DNA of 64,000 nucleotides from Tetrahymena thermophila SB210 (Eukaryota > Ciliophora > Oligohymenophorea > Hymenostomatida > Tetrahymenidae). Position numbers and translations under genes: made by a program. Positions 53,699 to 64,000 of this stretch are shown in pieces; within the stretch, counting starts at the first letter, position 1; the number at the start of each line of letters is the position of its first letter. A model generated the notes under the pieces. The model saw only the letters and a list, made by a program, of their open reading frames with translations, did not search any database and had not been told where the DNA came from. Location: assembly GCF_000189635.1 (NCBI RefSeq), contig NW_002476361.1, forward strand, positions 372,001 to 436,000. The letters run 5' to 3'.

Positions 53699-56600
53699 TT
53701 ATTTGTATTATATTATGTTTATTTGATTTAATTAAAATTGTGAGTGATTTTTTTGTTGCTTTTAATTTTTTTTTGTTTGGATTAAATTATATCAAATTCA
53801 TAGTTATTCGCGATCACTTTTTAATTTACATGAAATAGGTCGAAATTCTGTTTGAAACTTAATTTATAAATGCTAATAAATAAATGTGCATATAAATCAA
53901 TAGAGAGAATTTTGGTTGATGAATGAATTAATTGGTTAGAAGAGCAATTAAATCTGAGTGCAAAATTTAATTTCAATTTGAAGTATATTCATTCATTCTT
54001 TTGTTTATTCATTCCCCAAGTGAAATCAATGAATCTCTCTGTCTTAATAATTTATTTTGCTTGTCATTTTTTATAGCCCAGCCAAATAAATAAATAAATG
54101 AATTCAATAAAAATCATGTAAAAAATAAAGGTAAGTAAGAATAATAAAAAAGAATCTAATTAATTGTTTGTTAGTCATTCATTTATCTATAAATATGAGA
54201 ATATTTGTTATTATCAAAAATTAAGCTGCGCTTAAATTAATTAAAATAGTAGATAGATTGACATACCCTTTGCTTAAAAATTATTTGTTAACCCTACCGC
54301 TTTCCACTATCTTAATTCTGATTTAATTTCTATCTTATTTTATTTGCTTTCCTAATTCATAATCAGTCTGGCGTGAATAATAAACTGTAGTTATATAAAG
54401 TTAACTTTCCCTCATAAAAGGTTTTTAGTTTTAAAAATCCTGTTTGTTCATTAATTCTCACAAAAGAATGAAAGCTCCTAGTTACTTAAAATTTTAAAAG
54501 CATAGAAGAGACAATAAAATTAACTTATCTTCGGATTTTAAGTGTAATTTTTTGCTGGCCTCATAAAATTTCAAGGTTCTAACTAGCATTATGGTAATAG
54601 TAAAATAATAATTTAGGAGTAATTATAGAGTTTAGGTGATATTTCTAAAAATATTTTGTTTTACATTTTATTTAATCAGATCTACTTTGCGAATGCCATT
54701 GCTAATATTCTGAGGAGTTTACACATAAATAAATTGATCAAGAGGTTTTATTGATAAGACTTATTTTTGGAAAATTCATTTCAATATACATTGGTGTAAA
54801 TGTAAATTAAATCAACTATCAAAAATTTGTTAGATAATTAGTTTAATGAATTAAAATTTGCAATTAAATAACTAACTCCCTTTATTTAGATGAGATATTC
54901 GCATACTAAAAACATAAAAAAGCAAGACTATTTGTTCCTATTTGTATGATTTTCCCTTGTTTTGTAAACTTCACATAAAATAAAAAAAAATAAAAAATAA
55001 TCCTTAAAGGAGCCATCCTATAGAAGTCTCTTAAAATAATAATTTAAGAAATTTACTAGAATGGTATTTGAAAATAAGCTAATTAAAAATTGGTCAAATG
55101 CAATTTAATTTTTATGGTATTTATAGTTTATCAATTCGCAATATTAATTAGTTCATTAGTATTTAAGATTGATTGTACTACTGTAAACTCGCATTACGAG
55201 AGTTAAATTTATTATTTGTAAATAGCAGTAAATACAAACTAATTTTTCTCTCTCTTTTTCCTATACCTTTTCTTAATTTGATGAATTCTAAAATATATAA
55301 AAAATCAATAAACGATTTACAAAAGAAATTAGAATTGAGAATCTGTGAAATATCAATTAAAATTTTGAATATTCAATAGATTTTTCCACAATACTCTCCT
55401 CACTGTAATCCTTAATAAAAAATGAAATAAAAGAATTTAATTAAGATATGTCGCAATAAAAATTAAAAAAGTTAAGATTTATGCTTTACTTGATTTAATT
55501 TGTTATATAGCGTAAATCCTCCATTTGATTAAACCTGCATCTATTATAATTTAGTGAGTGTCTGCTGCCAAATATTTAACAAATTTTATACATTCTCATC
55601 AAGCAAAATATGTATTTGGTTAGTTAGCTTTTTTATCACTTTATTAACTTATCTATCAATATTTATGTGTGCCTTTATATTTTTTAATTGTTCTCCTCCC
55701 CTCTTTTGCTTTCACTTATTAAATTAGGAAAAATAAATCTTGTAACCTTTTCAAACAATTCCAAAAGAACAATTAATCAAGTATTTAAAATCAATATCCT
55801 CCTCACAATTTTTTAATTGACTCATAATTTAATGTGCAATAAATATACTTTTTAATAATAATGCAAGAGTGTTAATCATTTTTAAGTTAAGTCAAGCTTA
55901 TTTCTCACTTTGTTTGTAAAATGCAAAAAAACATATTATTTTTAAAAATATGTAAATTTTAGGAAAAGGAAATCCACTTAATAAATTTAGACCCTTAAAG
56001 TACTGCTTGCTGAATCAAAATAATCTATTAATAAATCTTTTAAAAATGTAAATAAATTTAGTTTTGCTATTTCAGTGTATGTATCGATCTATATAAAGAC
56101 TCTTTATACTAATTCCGCCAAGAGTGATTTATTTACTCATAATAACAAATTTACATTTAATAGCAAATAATTATTTTTTCCTGATCAATACTTGAAATAT
56201 CTATGCTCAGTTCTAGCGCATGCTAATATACGAATATATTTATTAATCCAGTATTTGTTGTTTTTCTCTATTTATCTGATTTTGATATTCTACCCAATAA
56301 TTCGCTAAGTTAGAATACTCCATTTTTAATTTTTTGAGTCTTCCTAGGGTATATAACTAATAAATAAATTAGTCATATATTTAGGGATTTCTTTTAGCAG
56401 TACTGGCACATTACTGATTAAAGAAAAAGGTGCAGCTTTAATTTGTAAGTTGTGACCAGCTTCATATTTTATTCATGCCTAAGTATAACCAAACAATCAT
56501 AATAATTTAGGTTTTAATTAAATTTATGGATCACAAAAATTCATTTACACATGCTTTATAATTAAATATTTCAAATATTTATTAATGGTGTATTTGTTTT

Positions 56601-59600
56601 GTAATAGCCAAGAATATTATTAGAAGTATAGTAGACTATAAGATAAAGTAAATTAAAGACGAAATAATTCTAATAGCTTTAACTAGTAAGTTAAAAAAAA
56701 TATTGATTATAAAAATCTGATCTACTTGCTTAATATCAGAGAAACATTGATTGATTATCTTTCTCTTCATTCATGAATAAGTCATAATTATATAAAATTT
56801 AAAGGAAATTTTTACTTTGCTGAAAAAATCATACTAAAAATTTAAAAGCATAATTTAAAAAATTTAAATTATCCCTAAAATAATAAACATGATGAATTTA
56901 AGCAGTAATTATTTTTTCTAATTGAAAAATTATAATTTTGGACATGAAGCACGAAACATATTGTTATTGATTTACCACACAATTTCTTTTATTAATAAAT
57001 TTAAATCACTGGCTATAGATGGATTCTATGGTTTTAATTAAATATAAGAAAGGTGATTGCTTTTTTTTTGATAAATGTTTTTTAAAATATTAGATTTCTA
57101 TGTGCTGGTTATCTTAAATTATATGGATATAAAATATATAATGATCTATAGAACATAAAGAACTCGAAATAAAGATAAATTATTAACTAATCTAAAAAAA
57201 GAAACTCTAATTTAGAGAGGAAATATTTAACTTAAGCAGAAGTTTTGTGCTAACCTTTCTCTTGATCATAGATAATACTTAGTTACTATTTTATAATTAT
57301 TTTCAATCTATTTCTAAATTTATAATTTCATCAGTTAGTTTAAATTTCCTCATTAACCTTACAATTTAAAAGATTTTTCGTTTCATTAACTATTTTAAAT
57401 TGTTTGGTGAAAAAATTAAAAAATTACATTTTACTCTATTTTATCTGTGGTGACTAGATAAATAATAAAAATAAGCTAAACATATGCATTTTAAATAATA
57501 TTTATTATTTGAAAGTTTAACGATTGCATTTCCTAAATATTTTTAAATACAAATGATTTCATTTCAAAAAAATAATTTCAATTTAACGAAATAACTTTTT
57601 AATATATTGTAAAAACAGAAACCATTAGTTATTTACAAAATGAAAAACTTGAACAAATAAACAATCAAACATAAAATTTGATTGAGGATCTTTTAAAGAT
57701 ATCAATTAATGTAAATTGAGTTAGTTATGTTTTTTATTTTTCTACAAGTTATTAAATTTTTTATGAAAAATTCTGGACTGACTGAAACAGCAGATCTTAT
57801 TACAATTAATAATTATCTTTTTTTAGAACAGGTTATTTCTTCTTCATTCTTTTTTTAAAAATTTTAATTTTTTTTTAGATTACACTTCTTTAATAAAATT
57901 TAAATAAACGCACCATTAAAATGAGAAAAGTATAAACATTTTGCTGAATTTGAATGTGTATTTCTAATCATCTACATTATTATTATTTTTCTAAGATAGT
58001 ATTCTAATTATTATTCTTGCTGATAAAATGATAATTAGAGCAATCTCACTGACTTATTTTAATACCTTTCAAGGATTATCTATTAGTTTTTTAAATCTTA
58101 ATCAGCCTGTTTTTATATTTTTTCTTTTAACAAAAAATCAGGTAAAATTTTATTTTAATTAAGTAGCAAAGATAATTTAGAAGAAACTCCTTTTCTATCT
58201 CAAATTAGCTTTTAGATTTTCTTTTTCACTTTATTTGAAACAACAAATCGGAATTAATCTCAAAATACATTTAAAACAGTGTCAACTCAAAAATTTTTAA
58301 CAAGTACTATCTATTCTATCTATAATCAGTTATTTAGCGTTGTTACTAGCAATTTCTAAAATAAGTCAAGCATAAAAAAAATAAATTTCATACTTTGAAA
58401 CATAAACAAACAATATCTTTCTAGAATTAAAATTTTTTTTGAAAAAGTTACTCCTATGATTAATAAGTGGAATTACTATGCTTCCAGTTTGTTAAATTTT
58501 ACATTTCAAGTGAATTTCGATTATTGATTAAAAGTCTCTGTAATTTTTTTACAATATTAAAAAAACCCTAATACTTAATTGTGATTACTCCAAATTACAA
58601 AGAAATATTATTTGAAATTTTTGTGCTCATTGATAATAAAAAATATTCGTGTTTTTTAACCAATTTGATAAAATATCAAAAACAACCTGAAATCATCTCA
58701 AATCTATTATTTCATAATAAAACTAATTTATTCTAGAAAGACTTTTAGAATTTATAGAAATTGGTTATAAAATTTATGATACATAATATTTCGAAAAGTT
58801 ATTTATAAAATATATTTCTTGTTTTATCTACAATTTATTAAGTGTTAATATATCCTAAAATTTTATTAAGATAGTAGTAGGATTAAAATTTAATCGATTG
58901 AATTATTTTTATGAAATAATTTTTAGTTTGCTTTAACTTATCAAAAAAAAAAAAAATGAATACTCACTATTCACTACTTTTTGTAAAGGTTAATTTTTAG
59001 AATTTCAAAGCAATTAAATTATTTGAAAGAAAATCAAAAAAAAAAACAATGAACATTCACAATAGTTATTTAATACATTTGAGATACATTTGTATGGAAA
59101 AAAAAAAAAAAATTAATAATTGATTTTTAATTTTAGAATATAGAAGTAATCTTAAAAAATAATATTGATAAATCATTAAAAACTAGAATATAAATCTCAA
59201 AAACAAAATTGAAATTGAATAATTAGCTAAATATATTGAATAAAAAATATTAAAATGTTATAATATTTCAAAGTAATCAATTTTATATGTCTGATTGCAG
59301 TGTAATCAAATTAATATAAACTATACTTGATTTGAAAGCATTTAATTTCTATCATTCAATCAGTTCGGATATAGATAAATATTAAAATCTAATCTTATTT
59401 GGTAATCCCTTGAGCCTAATTAATAAATAGTTTTCATTAGAATATATCAAAATTTTTTACCCATTAATTTCTTCCACATATCCATATCTATATGTGTTTG
59501 GAATAAAGCTAATCTTTTTGATATATGTTTTTTTTTTACATCTTACAATATACAAATAATGATAAAAGTAAAATGAAAAAAAATACAATATTTTTAGAAT

Positions 59601-61627
59601 TTTAATTGATGGTATTATTATTAATAAAAAAATGCTAATTATAGCTTTTTCACCTGAATTAAATTTTTTAAAAATTTATTTCATGATTATAAAGATAAAT
59701 TTTGTTAATTTATAATAAATTAAATATACCTTAGTTATAGGCATTTTGATATAAATAGAATTCACTTTGGTATTACTTTTATATATTATTGTTTGATAAT
59801 ATCGTTACACATCTAATTTGTTTTAGTAAATTTATAATTTATATTTATAGATTTTATTTGCTTGATTAATTTTATAAAAAATACAAAAAAACTAGTTTGG
59901 TAATATACTTAATATAAATTAAAAAATTAAATTAATGGTTTTATACTCTAGAATTTATAACTATTGAATATACCTGAATGTAAAACTTTCAATAATGAAT
60001 GAATACTTAACTAGGTATTTTACTTACATTAATAATTTTATTATCTAAGATAAGTAATTAAATAAATATAACTATTGTAATTTTCTCAAGTTAAGTCTTT
60101 AAGAAAGTGGTTATTGTTATAATTATTTTAAATAGTTTTTTTTTTGGTAGGGTCAAAATCAAAATCAAAAATCAAACTTACCTTACAATTACTAATTTTT
60201 AATAATTTGAATGATAAATACTTAAATAAAAAGTTAAGCATAATCATTTAATAATATTGATTATATTAATTATTGACGTAATTTATTATATGTTACAAAA
60301 GCAATATATGTTAGTGACATGTTATCATAATATTGTTTTGATTTCATCAATTTTTATAAATTTAATATTCACTAGAAAAATCTATATCAAATATTTACAT
60401 ATTATCTTGATTATATATTATGAAATTGACTATTTATCTGTCAATCTATTTAAAATTTTTAGAAGTGACGATTAAATGATAACATAATTTTATTTAAAAA
60501 CAATCTAAATTATATTTTTAATTATTGCTTCACATTATGGATTCATGCTTTTTTATTGAGTCATATATAATCTTTGTAAAATTTAAATCTATCACCCATT
60601 TTTATTCATAAAATTATTTATTAAATTAATTCCATAATCAAAATATTAAAGTATCTTTTGCTTAAACAAATAAATCTATACTTAACATACTTTTATTTTT
60701 ATTATTGTTTGACTTTAAATAAATCATATTATTTTTGATAAATTTTACTCTTTTTAAATAATTTCTAAAAACTTTGAAATTACAAAAATATTTTAAGCAA
60801 AAGAAACTAAATATCTAATTATGCTTTATTTCTTAAATTCTAAGTTTTAAATTTAAAAGTAATAATATAGATTAAGGATTCTCTCCTGTTATTAAATAAT
60901 TAATTAAAATATAAAATTTTTGGTTTGTTTTAGCTAAAATAATATTTTTTTTAATTGGTATTTAGAATTTTATTTTTTTATTTTGTGATTTTTCTTTATA
61001 ATTCTATTTCATAACTAATTCTTACTATCAACATATAAATTATTGAAAATTAATTAATTTACTTATTATTTTTTTATTGTTAGTAAATGAAAAACTATTA
61101 TAAAATTCTATAAAAATAATCATTACCACTATTAGGATTATTTATCCATATTTTATGAAATTAAATTATTAAAAAGAGCTATAAATTTTTCATTTCTCTT
61201 TCATTGTAGTAATTAGTTGCTAATGTCTCTGAAGTATTCAGAATTTATTAAATAAAAAATATAATTTTAGATACTACTTTAATATGAGAAAGACAATAAA
61301 TTAATAATATTAAAGAGTTAAAATGGTTATTTTATTTTATCAAAAGAAGTATTAATATAATTAAATTTCAATATGAATTATAAAAATAATAAATTATATA
61401 ATATATTTTATTTCAAATTTCATATTTTTTAACTTAAAAAATAGAAAATAAAAAATCAAATATAGTTTAGACCACTTGATAAGTTTTTTAAGATATTTAT
61501 CTTTATATTTGCATGATATTTATTTACAAATTAAAACAAATAAAAAGTTAATTAAAATTTTTTTAATATGATAAGATAAATTTTTATATAATATTTACAT
61601 TATTTAAAACAATTAAAATGGGATAAT
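53699..61627. other. Large gene-poor AT-rich region (7.9 kb)
   Basis: I see no supportable gene. Low GC, poly-A/T runs and short random frames dominate. It includes ATTCATTC/GAATGAAT repeats near 53918-54115. Two imperfect copies of a poly-A + AATGAAYAYTCAC motif lie near 58945 and 59036. The length is large for a Tetrahymena intergenic space. It could be germline-limited DNA or simply a desert. Confidence 0.45.
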
Positions 61628-63718
61628 TCAGTTTAACTGTGCACCATATACACTTAAAATGTTTTAAAAATCATTAATTAGTTTTATTTGAACAGATTAA
61701 GGTGCTTTAGCCACATTTAAATTAGTTAATATTTTAACTTGTTCATTCTTGACTTTGCTTACTAATTATTAAAATGATTCGTCTGTTTCTTTCATTGATT
61801 GTTCAATTTGCATTGATTTTTTTCTTATACTGTTTATTATTTAAGCATGCTGTCTTGTATATTTGCTGTTCAGAAGTTTTTGATTTTCTTTTTTTAAAGC
61901 TTCTAAGGCTTCTCCACTTTATTAAAGGATTGAAGAATTACTGTTTTCTTTCGAGAAAGAATACATGTTGTTTCTATTAGAATGAGGAGAAACCACCTTA
62001 TATCTGCTGAAGCTACTATTTATCCTATGATTATTATTTTTTATAGATATTAGAGGAAATTAACTTGAATTCCTTGAGGAACTCTAATACAAAAAAGGTG
62101 ATAAATTCCCACTTCTTTCGTTTGCATTTGGAGAATATTGCTAACTGGCTTCTGTTGGCATATGGTATTAATTAATGGGTAGTTCTAATATGCTTTTAGA
62201 CGGTTTTTATTATTCATTTTAAGTTGTTTATATTTATTAATTGACGGTTGAAGTTAAAAATGGACTTTCTTCTCTAAATCTCTTACCAGGAGAAGTTTTT
62301 AACTGAATGACTTTAGGAGATGATTCTGTTAACTAAGTTGTTTATTCGTTCTTAAATCTGTCTTATAAAGTAGAAATTTATCCTGAATCAAATTACTTTT
62401 CATTCATTTTTTTCAATAAACTAAATCTTTTGCTTGTAATTATACTACCTTCCTATGTTGAATTAGCGTCTACAGATTTACTTGATTTACATTATTAGCT
62501 CTATTAAATAATTTTTTGGTTTTCGTTGTATAACTAATTTTGATTATTTTATATATTGTAATTTTAAGAATTATTCAAAATATTCCTGGTAGAATTCTTA
62601 ATAATGATTGGGTTTAAGATATTTTAATTATTATAAGATGATTACCCATAATTTAGTATGTTTTATTCATTTTTCTATTGATTTATCAAAGCTTAAATAG
62701 AAACTTAATTATTATCTTATTTAATTTGTTGATTTAAATAACTTTATTCGATATTACTCATTCTTGGAGATGTTTATAAACTATTAAATTTTCTTTGATG
62801 GTTTTTTGATATTTGCTACTGAAGAGAAGAAGGCAATTCTCCTTCTGAATTTTTTTGTTAAGTATACAAACTTTTTACTTTATTATCTTAGCTTTGCTTG
62901 TTGTTAGATTTATTAATACCATTTTACTATGAATATGGATTTAGCTCGAGTGATTATTTTCTTAAGGATTTAATTTCATTTATTTATTATTTGTTATAAA
63001 AATCATAAACATTTTTATCTAAAAATTCTTCTGCTTCAAAATTCAGTCTAATCTTGAATTTATCAACTAATTTTTATTTGAGAGTCCTCTTTTTTTCTAA
63101 TAAGTTTCTTTCTTTTTCATAAAATGCTTCATCTCCCTCTTCTTTTCTTCTAATATCACTTTTATTTACTAATTCGATCGAAATGTCTTGTTCATCCATG
63201 TTTATTTGAATCTTTTTTTCTGGGATCTTTGTCATTTCTACAACTTAATCAAACATTTTGTCATTCATTTACTCTAAATACTGCTAATAAGCCTTTTTTT
63301 TTGTTTCCTTTTCATCTTTAACTTTTTAACTTGTTTATTTTTTTTGCTCATTAGCAATGCACAAATTTCTCTCTTAATCTTTTAGCTATTTTTTTGTAAA
63401 TTGAGGATACAAATACCTTTCTTCAGAAGAGTCTTGCTAACCATTATTTTTTGCAAAGTTTAAGTAAATTGGAATTTCCTCAGTGATCATATTGCTGCTC
63501 CTTCTTCTTTATCTTCCTTTATTATCTTATTGCTATAATTCGTCTATCTTATAATTCATTCTCCTCTTTGGTAATGGGTATAACTCTTAAGGTAAATCAG
63601 GAATTCCTTAATGAAAAAAAGGGTATTTTGAAAATATTTCATCCTATTCTTGCTCATAATAAATTTTCTGCTTTTTTTCATAGCTATTTGGATTCCGTTT
63701 ATTAGCCGAATTTTCCAT
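61628..63718 (-). CDS. Q/N-rich single-exon protein, 696 aa; function unknown
   Basis: Uninterrupted minus-strand frame from ATG (63718-63716) to TGA (61630-61628), exactly 697 codons. It is intronless, unlike the other large genes here. The N-terminal third is highly charged, with a likely coiled coil (about residues 105-225: KKQLKDQERN.., YEKERNLLEKKRTLKQKL). The middle is a long Gln/Asn/Ser-rich disordered stretch with SP and TSP sites (e.g. QLKTSPGKRFREESP). The C-terminus has a second short helix (EALEALKKENQKLL) and ends in FQNILSVYGAQLN. Most glutamines are TAA or TAG. No enzymatic or membrane motif is seen. A structural or scaffold role is only a guess. The next + strand ATG frames in this interval are antisense shadows. 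Confidence 0.8.
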
Positions 63719-64000
63719 TTGATAAATACTTCAAAAGTAGTATTCTTAACAAAATAATTAAAATTTGATATAATCTAAATCAGGCTATTTGCCTTTTTTG
63801 GTTTTATTATAAACAACTAATTTGTTAAATACATAAAACCAATCCTAATATAAAGAAAAATATAGATTAAAAGACATTTGATTGGCTTAAATTTTATTTT
63901 ATTACCATCTAAATACCACTATCAAAGCATTTCATTTTTTATATTTAATAATCTAAAATTATAAAATTATAAAAGCTACATGATCAAATAAAACTAATGG
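63719..64000. other. 5' flank of the Q/N-rich gene
   Basis: AT-rich; contains the presumed promoter of the minus-strand gene. Nothing else is seen to the window end. Confidence 0.45.

Noticed and set aside
55173-55379. 68-codon frame
   Set aside because: Within the length expected by chance when only TGA stops. It shows no coding bias and no neighbours.
60257-60475. 72-codon hydrophobic frame
   Set aside because: Ile/Tyr/Leu-rich composition simply reflects AT-rich DNA. It has no homology and no context.
61774-61980. Plus-strand hydrophobic 68-codon frame
   Set aside because: Antisense of the C-terminal part of the Q/N-rich minus-strand gene, whose frame is continuous for 697 codons.
1-64000. 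Telomeric GGGGTT repeats, chromosome-breakage 15-mer, CRISPR arrays, rRNA
   Set aside because: None was found on reading both strands by eye; a pattern search could confirm this.

Overview
The window looks like nuclear DNA of an oligohymenophorean ciliate, Tetrahymena or a close relative. It is extremely AT-rich and has short AT-rich GT..AG introns. TAA and TAG are read as glutamine and only TGA stops. The code is visible in the dynein gene, where TAG and TAA fall at conserved glutamines of AAA1 (ASQVLTIQ). The sequence does not show whether this is macronuclear or micronuclear DNA. I saw no telomere repeats and no chromosome-breakage 15-mer.

Region 1 (178-27887, all + strand) holds five paralogous six-transmembrane K+ channel genes of the CNG/HCN/EAG superfamily. 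In order they are A 178-4524, B 5148-9204, C 10082-14170, E 19491-23328 and F 23974-27887. One unrelated LRR-like gene, D (14709-18527), sits between C and E. I resolved all exons. For each of the six genes the summed exon length is an exact multiple of three with a single terminal TGA, so all six appear intact. All five channels keep a TIGYGD filter, a C-linker, a cNMP-domain-like roll that lacks the usual ligand residues, a CX2CX4HX4C zinc-knuckle pattern, and a shared C-terminal box. They differ strikingly in how many S4 charges remain. B/C and E/F are sister pairs from tandem duplication, and a decayed tail of gene A lies between B and C.

Region 2 (28350-48792) is axonemal. An outer-dynein-arm docking-complex coiled-coil gene (ODA1/CCDC63/CCDC114-like, minus strand) lies head-to-head with a large axonemal dynein heavy chain gene (plus strand, about 35 introns). 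A 1.1 kb intergenic region separates them. A 100-N assembly gap removes part of the dynein C-terminal region.

Region 3 (48793-64000) is nearly gene-free. It contains a small, unusually GC-rich orphan gene (53273-53698, minus) and a single-exon Q/N-rich gene (61628-63718, minus). About 4.5 kb and 7.9 kb beside these show no coding signal that I can support.

The strongest candidate for something undescribed is the channel array: K+ channels with a progressively neutralised voltage sensor, a degenerate cNMP domain and an attached zinc knuckle.
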